Shown here: in pieces, positions 1-5,723 of the stretch
Layout: every line of letters starts with the position of its first letter
How positions within the stretch are numbered: the stretch's first letter is position 1
Assembly: GCA_964247295.1 (NCBI GenBank)
Contig: CAXTTV010000181.1
Span: forward strand, 1-10,020
DNA length: 10,020 nt
Direction: 5' to 3'
Origin: CAXTTV01 sp964247295
GTDB lineage: Bacteria > Chloroflexota > Ktedonobacteria > Ktedonobacterales > Ktedonobacteraceae
Program-made: the position numbers and the translations under genes
The notes under the pieces: generated by a model
Database searches by the model: none
The model's input: only the letters and a program-made list of their open reading frames with translations
What the model was told of the DNA's origin: nothing

Positions 1-480
1 GCTCCTGCCGATCAACCTCATGAGTCTGATGCAGAACTAATGAAACTTGATAATGCGACGAAACGCGCTGTCGTGGTCTCCCTTCAGGAACAGGAGATGC
101 GAGTCTACGATAGTGGAAAACTGGTAAAGGCTTTCCAGGTGACTACTGGTCGTCCCGATCGTCCTACCCCCCCAGGCTTCTGGTGGGTCGAGGGCAAAGA
201 GAAAAATACCGTCTTCAAAGCTGGCGTGCCCCAAGGCGATCCAGGCTGGTATCCAGATACCCCCATCGACTACGCGATCCAGTTCCATAGCAATGGCTAC
301 TTTATCCATGATAGCCCCTGGCGCGTTGATTATGGCCCCGGCACCAATTATCCCCACGCCGATAGCGGCGGCGATGCTTTCGCTGCTCAGGGTTCCCACG
401 GCTGTGTCAATCTGTCAAAAGACCAGACCGCCTGGCTCTACGACTTTGTAAATACCTATACCCCTGTGATCATCTACTAG
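1..480 (+). CDS. L,D-transpeptidase (YkuD domain), 5' truncated by window edge
   Basis: This is the C-terminal catalytic part of a YkuD-fold L,D-transpeptidase, an enzyme that makes 3-3 crosslinks in peptidoglycan or attaches proteins to it outside the membrane. The signature SHGCVNL is visible with the catalytic Cys encoded at 403-405 and its His two residues before. An upstream histidine block (FIHDSPWR) and the opening strands (VVVSLQEQEMRVYDSG) fit the fold. The frame is open from base 1 through 13 codons before the first ATG at 40, and no clear ribosome binding site precedes that ATG. The true start and any signal peptide or membrane anchor therefore probably lie left of the window. The protein ends right after the domain (TPVIIY), as is usual when the catalytic domain is C-terminal. 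A strong terminator follows at 490-537. The family is sure; which crosslink it makes is not. Confidence 0.93.
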   Translation, partial: APADQPHESDAELMKLDNATKRAVVVSLQEQEMRVYDSGKLVKAFQVTTGRPDRPTPPGFWWVEGKEKNTVFKAGVPQGDPGWYPDTPIDYAIQFHSNGYFIHDSPWRVDYGPGTNYPHADSGGDAFAAQGSHGCVNLSKDQTAWLYDFVNTYTPVIIY

Positions 481-489
481 TTCACTACA

Positions 490-537
490 AAAATAGATTG
501 CCTGGTTGCTATTGGACCAGGCAATCTATTTTGTTTT
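490..537 (+). terminator. Rho-independent terminator of the L,D-transpeptidase gene
   Basis: A perfect 17-bp stem (AAAATAGATTGCCTGGT at 490-506, its complement at 516-532) encloses a 9-nt loop and is followed by GTTTTT. It lies 10 bp after the TAG stop of the upstream gene on the same strand. Confidence 0.9.
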
Positions 538-551
538 TGCTTTAGTTAAAA

Positions 552-598
552 AGAGATCTTTGAAAGCCGGTATACATATCCTACTCTCAAAGATCTTT
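552..598 (-). terminator. Probable terminator of the C39-like peptidase gene
   Basis: Arms AGATCTTTGA (554-563) and TCAAAGATCT (587-596) form a 10-bp perfect stem with a 23-nt loop. Read on the minus strand, the stem is followed by CTTTTTAAC. It lies about 20 bp past the minus-strand stop at 615. The long loop makes it weaker than the opposing terminator at 490-537. Confidence 0.6.
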
Positions 599-614
599 CC
601 AGGAATAAAGAACC

Positions 615-1484
615 TTACCTTGGGGTCAGGACCGCGCTAAATCCCTGCCAGATGTTCTGGAAGCTCCCACGATCCATCTTCTGCAAATCTAACGGGGAGG
701 AGTCCGCAATAAATACCGACTGATCATCTCCACCTTTGATGACAAAGATATGGCCGTTGGGAAAATTGTTGCCGTCCCGTACGCTGACAATAACTGGCTT
801 CCCCTGATTACTAATATCAACCAGGTCCTGGATTGTTCGTGAGTGGTTCCAATCAGTGGCAAATCCAAAATGATCCGCTGCTTTGGCGACTCCCTCATCC
901 ACTAGCAGTCCATTGTTTTCATCCCAGACTCCTAGCTTCAATTCCTCCGCGACAATATCGCTTACCTTTATATGATGACCATAGGAGTTCATGACAACCG
1001 CCATGGATAACGCGGAACAGGCCGAGGAGGACCAGTTCTGCAACTGCTCGCTTGAACTATACTGCGTCGGGTCAGCGAAAAAAATCCGCGTGACGTTCGC
1101 GCTGGCATTGATCTGCTGAGCTTTATGCTGCGTCGTCTCAAGGCTCGCTCCATTTGATAGGTTAAAGAGCGTGAGATTATGCTCGATGGTCTGAATTACA
1201 ATTCCACCACCACCCGCTAACCCTCCCTGGATCACAAAAGCCAATGAGAAAAGCAGTAACAATCCTAGAGAAACAAGGGAGCGCCGATGAGCCTGCCAGC
1301 CCGAAGAGGATTTCGACTGCGATAGAGGCTCTTCACTCATAATCGTTTCAAGCGACAAAACCCGAGTCTGAAGCGCTAAGGACCGGGTCTCTTGCTTTCG
1401 CTCGCGGCGACTTACAATAAATGATACGACAAAACTTAAGACGATGATCAGCATCGCTACAGCCGCAATGACGGCAGACCACAT
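615..1484 (-). CDS. Membrane-anchored C39-like (papain-fold) cysteine peptidase domain protein
   Basis: The 289-residue product has a hydrophobic N-terminal helix (about residues 4-25), a basic, charged stretch (26-68), a second hydrophobic segment (about 69-90) with a glycine run, and then an extracytoplasmic domain. The domain resembles peptidase C39-like proteins: Cys156 sits at the head of a helix (SACSALSMAVVMNSYG), His245 in NGHIFVIKGG and Asp261 in FIADSSP, giving a plausible Cys-His-Asp triad. Asn150 or Gln149 could serve the oxyanion hole. ABC-transporter C39 domains clip bacteriocin leaders, but no transporter is fused or adjacent here, so the substrate is unknown. The ATG at 1484 is preceded by GCGAGG with a 7-nt spacer. 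A start at Met49 would turn the second segment into a simple signal peptide, but it lacks a Shine-Dalgarno sequence. The fold assignment is fairly firm; peptidase activity is inferred. Confidence 0.75.
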   Translation of the reverse strand: MWSAVIAAVAMLIIVLSFVVSFIVSRRERKQETRSLALQTRVLSLETIMSEEPLSQSKSSSGWQAHRRSLVSLGLLLLFSLAFVIQGGLAGGGGIVIQTIEHNLTLFNLSNGASLETTQHKAQQINASANVTRIFFADPTQYSSSEQLQNWSSSACSALSMAVVMNSYGHHIKVSDIVAEELKLGVWDENNGLLVDEGVAKAADHFGFATDWNHSRTIQDLVDISNQGKPVIVSVRDGNNFPNGHIFVIKGGDDQSVFIADSSPLDLQKMDRGSFQNIWQGFSAVLTPR

Positions 1485-1529
1485 ACAGTAACCTCGCTGT
1501 TAACAATACAAATCACTTATTTGTTCTGA

Positions 1530-1535
1530 AGTATA
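1530..1535 (-). promoter_or_regulatory. Possible -10 element for the C39-like peptidase gene
   Basis: On the minus strand the hexamer TATACT lies about 46 bp upstream of the start codon. No good -35 hexamer stands at 17 bp; that position falls inside the palindrome at 1548-1565. It is weak on its own. Confidence 0.25.
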
Positions 1536-1539
1536 CCTC

Positions 1540-1565
1540 AGTATTTGGGAAATACTAGTATTTCC
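1540..1565. promoter_or_regulatory. Nested palindromes, candidate operator
   Basis: GGAAATACTAGTATTTCC (1548-1565) is a perfect 18-bp palindrome. Its left half also pairs with AGTATTT at 1540-1546 (7-3-7 inverted repeat, 1540-1556), so the AGTATTT half-site occurs three times in 24 bp in alternating orientation. It lies 56-81 bp upstream of the minus-strand start at 1484, where an operator or activator site would sit. Its binding protein is unknown. Confidence 0.45.
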
Positions 1566-1664
1566 GAAAAGCAACAGCCAGATAGTGCTATTTCTTATAA
1601 ACGTATGCAGAACCTTCAATCACTATACACCGAATATAGCTGTACATCTGCCGTCTCTGCTCAC

Positions 1665-1702
1665 AAAAAAAGGGCGATGAAAAAAGCTTTTTTCATCGCC
1701 CT
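1665..1702 (-). terminator. Strong rho-independent terminator of the SRPBCC gene
   Basis: Positions 1671-1702 are a perfect 32-bp palindrome (left arm AGGGCGATGAAAAAAG, right arm its complement, GC-rich base). On the minus strand it is followed directly by seven T residues. It begins 14 bp after the stop of the minus-strand gene ending at 1716. Confidence 0.92.
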
Positions 1703-1715
1703 AGAACAATTTATA

Positions 1716-2177
1716 CTACTCTTTTTTATGAGCTTTTTTGGACTCTTCGTGGCCTTTTTCTAACTCTTTTTTGATTGTCTCAAGCTGGGAGTCCAGTTCT
1801 TTCTGCGCGCTGGATTTCAAAAGAGGTGCCGCGATCTTAAATACGCCTCCAGGGTCACCATTGATCTTTATCTTTAATCTGGTTCCTTCATCCACAGGTT
1901 CAAAGTGAAACACTTCATGATAAAGCAGGGGCCCCGAGTCAGCTTTGATCGAGAATTCGACCGGGCGCTCAAAACTGATGATCTCTGTGGTCGCGTCAAA
2001 GTCTTTTCCCAACACTTCTACGGTCTGCACCAGGGTCGACCCTGTGTGCAAGGGCCCATCTGAGGTCTGACGAATCTGTTTCACTGGCATCCACTCAGCA
2101 ACATGGTTGATATCTGTCATATAATCAAAGACTTCTTCGACAGAGCGGTTGATTACTGTACTGCCTTCTAACTCCAT
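1716..2177 (-). CDS. SRPBCC-family (START/polyketide-cyclase-like) protein
   Basis: The 153-residue product has the SRPBCC helix-grip fold pattern. It opens with a strand and helix (STVINRSVEEVFDYMTDINHVAEWMP) and continues with strands such as GSTLVQTVEVLGKDFDATTEI, EVFHFEPVDEGTRLKIKING and a long C-terminal helix. These proteins bind hydrophobic ligands in a deep cavity; the ligand cannot be read from the sequence. The tail after residue 130 is rich in Lys and Glu and probably extends the last helix. The frame stays open upstream to 2243, but the ATG at 2177 is preceded by GGGAGGA with a 9-nt spacer and starts exactly at the family N-terminus (MELEGS), so I chose it. The gene stands alone, ends in its own terminator and is divergent from the small gene at 2332. 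It is probably cytoplasmic, as there is no signal peptide. Confidence 0.85.
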   Translation of the reverse strand: MELEGSTVINRSVEEVFDYMTDINHVAEWMPVKQIRQTSDGPLHTGSTLVQTVEVLGKDFDATTEIISFERPVEFSIKADSGPLLYHEVFHFEPVDEGTRLKIKINGDPGGVFKIAAPLLKSSAQKELDSQLETIKKELEKGHEESKKAHKKE

Positions 2178-2213
2178 AAACGAAAATCCTCCCACTGTTC
2201 TCGCAAAACAACG

Positions 2214-2244
2214 TTTGTCTTTAGCACGCTGGATCAAAGACAAA
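2214..2244. repeat. 9-bp inverted repeat in a divergent intergenic region
   Basis: TTTGTCTTT (2214-2222) and AAAGACAAA (2236-2244) are perfect complements separated by 13 bp. The repeat lies between the divergent SRPBCC gene (start 2177) and the small gene (start 2332). It could be an operator or a 5'-leader hairpin of the minus-strand transcript; nothing in the sequence decides between them. Confidence 0.4.
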
Positions 2245-2295
2245 AGTACACGCTACGCGAATCCCTCGCACCTCATGGGCTCTCTAAAAATGTGG

Positions 2296-2301
2296 TATAA
2301 A
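2296..2301 (+). promoter_or_regulatory. Possible -10 element for the 100-residue protein gene
   Basis: TATAAA lies 30 bp upstream of the ATG at 2332 in an AT-rich stretch. No recognisable -35 hexamer is found at the right distance, so this is tentative. Confidence 0.3.
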
Positions 2302-2331
2302 AAAAGAGGTTTCTGATAAAGGAGTTTTTTT

Positions 2332-2634
2332 ATGAGCGATACCGAACAGCAAAAAAGAGAGACTCTGCGCAACAATGAGGCTCGCTGCATTCGTATTCTG
2401 GCTGCCTGTCGACGCTACGCGGTCCACCTCTCTGGGGCTGCGGGTAATTATGCCACCTTTGGACAGAATGAGGAGATCCTCCTTCGATCGTTTCAAGAGG
2501 TAGTGGAGGCTCACGAAAGTTCCGATGGACGTTACAATGAGCTCTTTATCCAACGATATCAAAAAGCTGGCCTGACACCCACCGATGTCCAAAGATTATC
2601 AGATGAGGCGGAAAAGATGCAATACCAGGATTAA
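2332..2634 (+). CDS. Small helical protein of unknown function
   Basis: The 100-residue product is not recognised. It is charged and looks almost wholly helical. An N-terminal helix (residues 3-30, rich in Arg, Glu and Gln) carries the block RCIRILAACRRYAVHLSG, with Cys19 and Cys26. A short Gly/Ala/Tyr turn (GAAGNYATFG) is followed by two or three more helices (residues 45-98). No signal peptide or membrane segment is present, so it should be cytoplasmic. Translation is well supported: AAAGGAG lies 7 nt before the ATG. It is transcribed away from the SRPBCC gene and is followed by 134 bp without an obvious terminator, then the DUF72 gene on the same strand. Its helix-turn-helix content is too vague to call a DNA-binding domain. 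Confidence 0.75.
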   Translation: MSDTEQQKRETLRNNEARCIRILAACRRYAVHLSGAAGNYATFGQNEEILLRSFQEVVEAHESSDGRYNELFIQRYQKAGLTPTDVQRLSDEAEKMQYQD

Positions 2635-2768
2635 TGTATCTTCATAACATAGTTCTCTCTAGCCCCAACCAGCGATGATCAGAGGTTTCCACACTTTCAA
2701 CCGCTTCGATTCCTGTAATTCTTAAACAGTTAACAACATTATCCACTTCATCTGAAAGGAGATAAGTT

Positions 2769-3617
2769 ATGCTGTACCTGGGTTGCCCACTGTGGGGATG
2801 TAAAGAGTGGGTCGGTAATTTCTTTCCTACAAAGACCCCTGCCGGCGACTTTTTGAAGCTCTATAGCGAAAGGGTTAATGTTGTCGAAGGCAATACGACT
2901 TTCTATGCATTACCCTCCGCTCAGATGATCGCTCGCTGGATTCATGAGACCCCCTCCAATTTCCGCTTCTGCCCCAAAATCTCTAGCGAGATCAGTCACA
3001 AACTACCGCTCGATGACCACCAAAAAGAGCTTGCGGCGTTTGTCGAGAGGTTGCGCGGCCTGGGAGAACGTCTGGGACCGATGTTCCTCCAACTTCCCCC
3101 TCACTTCACTCCTCGGCAGCTTCCTCAACTCGCAAACTTTTTAGAGCAATGGCCGCCGGATCTCCGCCTCGCGGTGGAGGTCCGTCACCTGGACTTTTTC
3201 AAGGAGCCACATGAGGAGGACCTCAATACTCTCCTGGGATCACGGAATATCGGAAGAGTAATGATGGATGTCCGACCAATTCAGGTTGGCTCAAAAGAGG
3301 AACAGCGCACAAACCAGAGCCGCGAGCGCAAGCCCATTCTTCCTCTCCATGTCACGACTACAACGGACTTCGCTTTTCTCCGCTATATCGGCCATCCACG
3401 TATGGAGGTAAATGAGCCTCTGCTCGATGCCTGGAGTGTGACAATTACCCAGTGGCTGAAACAGGGGACTACTCCCTATATTTTCTGCCACTGCCCCTTC
3501 GAGATCCATTCACCCCAGATCTGTGAGCGCTTTTATGAGAAATTAAAGACGGGACATTCTCTTCCTGCCCTCTTTAAGGAGCAGGAACCAGAGATTCAAC
3601 AGGGCCGGCTGTTTTAG
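2769..3617 (+). CDS. DUF72 / YecE-family protein (TIM-barrel)
   Basis: The 282-residue length and motif order match the DUF72 family typified by E. coli YecE, whose biochemical role is not established. Seen in order are YLGCPLWGCKEWVGNFFP (residues 3-20, the family's opening GxxxWxxWxGxFYP-like block), VVEGNTTFYALPS (38-50), FRFCPKISSEISH (65-77), GPMFLQLPPHF (103-113) and LRLAVEVRHLDFF (132-144). The C-terminal half carries TTTTDFAFLRYIGH and a helix before PYIFCHCPFEIHSP. These conserved polar residues (Glu40, Asn42, Gln108, Glu137, Arg139, His140) would line the barrel mouth. There is no signal peptide. The ATG at 2769 has AAAGGAG 9 nt upstream. The last 44 bp overlap the end of the oppositely transcribed glycosyltransferase gene. 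Confidence 0.93.
   Translation: MLYLGCPLWGCKEWVGNFFPTKTPAGDFLKLYSERVNVVEGNTTFYALPSAQMIARWIHETPSNFRFCPKISSEISHKLPLDDHQKELAAFVERLRGLGERLGPMFLQLPPHFTPRQLPQLANFLEQWPPDLRLAVEVRHLDFFKEPHEEDLNTLLGSRNIGRVMMDVRPIQVGSKEEQRTNQSRERKPILPLHVTTTTDFAFLRYIGHPRMEVNEPLLDAWSVTITQWLKQGTTPYIFCHCPFEIHSPQICERFYEKLKTGHSLPALFKEQEPEIQQGRLF
3562..3587. repeat. Inverted repeat straddling the glycosyltransferase stop codon
   Basis: TTCCTGC (3562-3568) and GCAGGAA (3581-3587) pair perfectly, and with one bulged A the stem extends by about three pairs. The loop contains the minus-strand TAA at 3576-3574. No T tract follows on either strand, so this is not a standard terminator. Confidence 0.35.
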
Positions 3618-4749
3618 ACTCATTTATCGATTTCGATAGAATAAAGTGTTTTTGAGGCTCTGGCATATTTCTTACTTTTTTATAAACCTTCATGTAATTC
3701 TCTACCATGACTCGAACAGAGAAGTTACGCTCTACGTACGCTCTGATTGCTTCCCGGTTCAATTCGCTTACACGCGGCATGAAGGCGATCATTTCCTCAA
3801 GATTATTCACGAGAAAGCCGCTCTTACGATGGACGATGATCTCAGAGGCCGCTCCACGCGCAAATGAGATCACTGGACACCCCAATGCCATCGATTCAAT
3901 CATGACCATCCCAAAGGGCTCTTCCCACTCAATTGGATTTAAGAAGCCTCGCGCCCTACTTAAAAGGCTTACTTTCTCCTTCATGTTCACGGGACCAATA
4001 TAGCGGATCTGTTTGTTGTCGATCTGAGGTTTAATGCGCTCGTTAAAATATTCTACTGACTCCCGCTGATGTCGGTCTACTGTTCCTGCTATGATTAAGG
4101 AAACATCCGCTCGTTTCGCTGCCTCAATTGCGAGATGCGTCCCTTTATCAGGGACCATCCTTCCCAACCATACAAAGGAGTCACCTACCTTGCGGTTGGT
4201 CGGCATATAATCCTGCATGGGCAACCCATGATGCACTACACCAGCCCAGTTCAATGAATATTCAACTTCGGACTGCGCGCTCTCGCTAATGGCGACCATC
4301 GGGATGCGCTCCCCCCAGTCCCGCATATAAAACTGGTCCGCGTCTCCCATCCAGTTCTGTACCCGATCAAAAGGAAATCGACTATGCAGTGTCATGACGT
4401 AGGGCGTCAAGAGCCCTGCCAGCAATGGGAAAAGATACATGTCTGAGGCGGATGAGAGATGAGTGTGTACGATGTCAAAATCCCCCTCCTGCCGGATCGC
4501 TTCCACCGATTTGTATAAATGATAGTAGGCTTTAAGATGTGCATTCCAGGGAATGTTTGCTTCAATGAGCGATTGAGCATAAAATGAGACGTGCTTTGCT
4601 GATGTTTTCGCGTCCCCTGGCGCAAATAATGTGACATTATGTCCCTGAGCAACCTGTTCCTCAACAAGATGATAAATAACAGCTTCTGTCCCACCATAAT
4701 TTTTTGGAGGGATCGCCAACCACGGCGGCGCGATCTGCGCAATCTTCAT
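3574..4749 (-). CDS. GT4-family glycosyltransferase (GT-B fold)
   Basis: The 391-residue product is a retaining glycosyltransferase of family GT4, transferring a sugar from a nucleotide-sugar donor to an unidentified acceptor at the cytoplasmic side. The N-terminal Rossmann domain starts MKIAQIAPPWLAIPPKNYGG with the glycine-rich acceptor loop. IVHTHLS (93-99) and VAISESA (152-158) follow. The C-terminal donor domain opens with FVWLGRMVPDKG (192-203, Arg197 and Lys202 expected to contact phosphate) and contains the E-x7-E motif (Glu277 in EEPFG, Glu285 in MIES), then SEIIVHRKSGFLV. Best relatives by pattern are the ‘PPxxYGGTE’ GT4 subgroup. A second ATG lies four codons upstream at 4761, but it has no spaced ribosome site, while the one at 4749 follows GATGGGGG and gives the usual family start. 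The C-terminal ~14 residues are encoded in the 44-bp antisense overlap with the DUF72 gene. Confidence 0.92.
   Translation of the reverse strand: MKIAQIAPPWLAIPPKNYGGTEAVIYHLVEEQVAQGHNVTLFAPGDAKTSAKHVSFYAQSLIEANIPWNAHLKAYYHLYKSVEAIRQEGDFDIVHTHLSSASDMYLFPLLAGLLTPYVMTLHSRFPFDRVQNWMGDADQFYMRDWGERIPMVAISESAQSEVEYSLNWAGVVHHGLPMQDYMPTNRKVGDSFVWLGRMVPDKGTHLAIEAAKRADVSLIIAGTVDRHQRESVEYFNERIKPQIDNKQIRYIGPVNMKEKVSLLSRARGFLNPIEWEEPFGMVMIESMALGCPVISFARGAASEIIVHRKSGFLVNNLEEMIAFMPRVSELNREAIRAYVERNFSVRVMVENYMKVYKKVRNMPEPQKHFILSKSINESKTAGPVESLVPAP
3625..3653 (+). terminator. Weak candidate terminator for the DUF72 gene
   Basis: TATCG-ATTT-CGATA forms a short hairpin 7 bp after the DUF72 stop, with a TGTTTTT run about 10 bp further on. 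It lies inside the antisense glycosyltransferase coding sequence. The stem is short and the T run is offset, so the call is tentative. Confidence 0.25.
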
Positions 4750-4774
4750 TAAAACCCCCATCTCTAAAAGTGCC

Positions 4775-4795
4775 GATTGAACATTCTTTTCAATC
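4775..4795. repeat. Inverted repeat upstream of the glycosyltransferase gene
   Basis: GATTGAA-N7-TTCAATC is a perfect 7-bp inverted repeat 26-46 bp upstream of the minus-strand start at 4749. It is well placed for a repressor site near the promoter or in the leader. No clear -10/-35 pair is visible nearby. Confidence 0.35.
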
Positions 4796-4896
4796 AGAAA
4801 GATACTGTATAAACCGTTCCACTGCTATCACGTTACAGTAAAAGGATGCGTTTCTGCTTTTTTATCACGATTAATTAAGCTTTTCTAGGGTAAAGC

Positions 4897-4920
4897 ACGT
4901 TTTGACCGCGCATAAAACGT
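4897..4920. repeat. Inverted repeat in the glycosyltransferase-thioesterase intergenic region
   Basis: ACGTTTT (4897-4903) and AAAACGT (4914-4920) pair perfectly around a 10-nt GC-rich loop. The 239-bp region 4750-4988 is otherwise AT-rich and has no gene. The repeat lies about 70 bp past the thioesterase stop and lacks a T tract, so a terminator role is doubtful. Confidence 0.3.
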
Positions 4921-4988
4921 TAATTGTGCCATTTGGAACTGCCCGGCAATGGTGCATACAGAGGGGCTAGACAAAATATTTTGGCATA

Positions 4989-5516
4989 TCACCTATCTAA
5001 AGCGGGCGATGGAAAAGCTCGACCCTCCATCTGCTCAAAGGCTTTACGCAGGCTACCCGGCAAGGGGTGCGGTCGCCCTGTTATATAATCACACCAGACC
5101 ATGACAGCGTTTCCAGTCGCGAAAATACGCGTATGATCACCGCTATCACGCAGCTCGCACTCCATGACAAAGCTGGTCCGCCCCACTTTGGTGACACGCA
5201 CACCTACCTCGACCCGATCAGAATGAATGATTGGTAACATGTACGTGCAGGTATTCTGCTTTACAAGCATACCATAGCGCCTTCCCGATCGCCCGGTCTG
5301 AATCCGGCTATTTCCAGATGCTGGCTCCGCTGCACTTTCCGAGGGCGCGGCATCCGGCTCCTCTCTCACCCAGGAAATTAATGAATTAAAATATGAACCT
5401 CGCGCCTCTTCTAAGTAGGTGAAATATACAGTATTGTTTACATGCGCCAGCGGATCAAGATCCCTAAAACGCACCGCTACCGGATACCAATGTGGGTACT
5501 CTTCTTTATCGCTCAT
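4989..5516 (-). CDS. Hotdog-fold acyl-CoA thioesterase (4HBT/YbgC-FadM type)
   Basis: The 175-residue product matches 4HBT-type thioesterases, which hydrolyse acyl-CoA thioesters in the cytoplasm. The opening strand and active-site block RFRDLDPLAHVNNTVYFTYL (residues 16-35) and the following EEAR have the family pattern D-x-D...HVNN..Y..Y.E.AR, with Asp21 the likely catalytic carboxylate. Strands MLVKQNTCTYMLPI, DRVEVGVRVTKVGRTSFVMEC and FATGNAVMVWCDY complete the hotdog sheet. Residues about 51-80, rich in Ala, Ser, Glu, Pro, Gly and Arg, form an extra low-complexity loop between the central helix and the second strand; most relatives are nearer 130-150 residues. The ATG at 5516 has AAAAGGA about 11 nt upstream. 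A longer frame starting with TTG at 5561 has weaker support. Acyl substrate is unknown. Confidence 0.88.
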   Translation of the reverse strand: MSDKEEYPHWYPVAVRFRDLDPLAHVNNTVYFTYLEEARGSYFNSLISWVREEPDAAPSESAAEPASGNSRIQTGRSGRRYGMLVKQNTCTYMLPIIHSDRVEVGVRVTKVGRTSFVMECELRDSGDHTRIFATGNAVMVWCDYITGRPHPLPGSLRKAFEQMEGRAFPSPALDR

Positions 5517-5551
5517 GAAAAAATAATCCTTTTCTTGCTCTTCTACTCTCC

Positions 5552-5581
5552 ATCTTATCAAACTACTCAGCAGTTAAGCAA
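5552..5581 (-). promoter_or_regulatory. Candidate promoter of the thioesterase gene
   Basis: On the minus strand TTGCTT (5581-5576) and TAAGAT (5557-5552) stand 18 bp apart, with the -10 hexamer about 36 bp before the ATG at 5516. Both hexamers are partial matches to the sigma-70 consensus. Confidence 0.35.
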
Positions 5582-5635
5582 TGAAAAACACCTTCTCTTT
5601 AAGATCGCCGCTCATGAAATAGGTACTTCTACCAG

Positions 5636-5664
5636 TTGACGCCAGCAGGTACAGTCTATATAGA
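5636..5664 (+). promoter_or_regulatory. Candidate promoter of the Asp-box propeller gene
   Basis: TTGACG (5636-5641) and TATAGA (5659-5664) are separated by exactly 17 bp, a good housekeeping-sigma match. Transcription would begin about 50 bp before the ATG at 5724. It is divergent from the thioesterase promoter. Confidence 0.5.
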
Positions 5665-5723
5665 ATACATCTTGGAAAGTGCACTGTTTATTTTTTATCA
5701 GATGAATAGAGAAGCCTAAAGCG

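Noticed and set aside
1545..1763. A 72-codon plus-strand frame with a hydrophobic C-terminus
   Set aside because: It starts with TTG inside the palindrome, runs through a terminator hairpin, and its hydrophobic tail is the antisense of the Lys/Glu-rich end of the SRPBCC gene. There is no ribosome site.
2178..2243. Upstream extension of the SRPBCC gene
   Set aside because: The extra 22 residues match no part of the family, and the strong GGGAGGA site serves the ATG at 2177.
5517..5561. Upstream extension of the thioesterase to a TTG start
   Set aside because: The added residues overlap the candidate promoter and ribosome site, and the ATG at 5516 fits the family start better.
5510..5620. Repeated CGCTCATGAAA at about 5510 and 5609
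   Set aside because: An 11-bp match at one end of a coding gene, with no flanking similarity, can arise by chance; no mobile-element signs accompany it.
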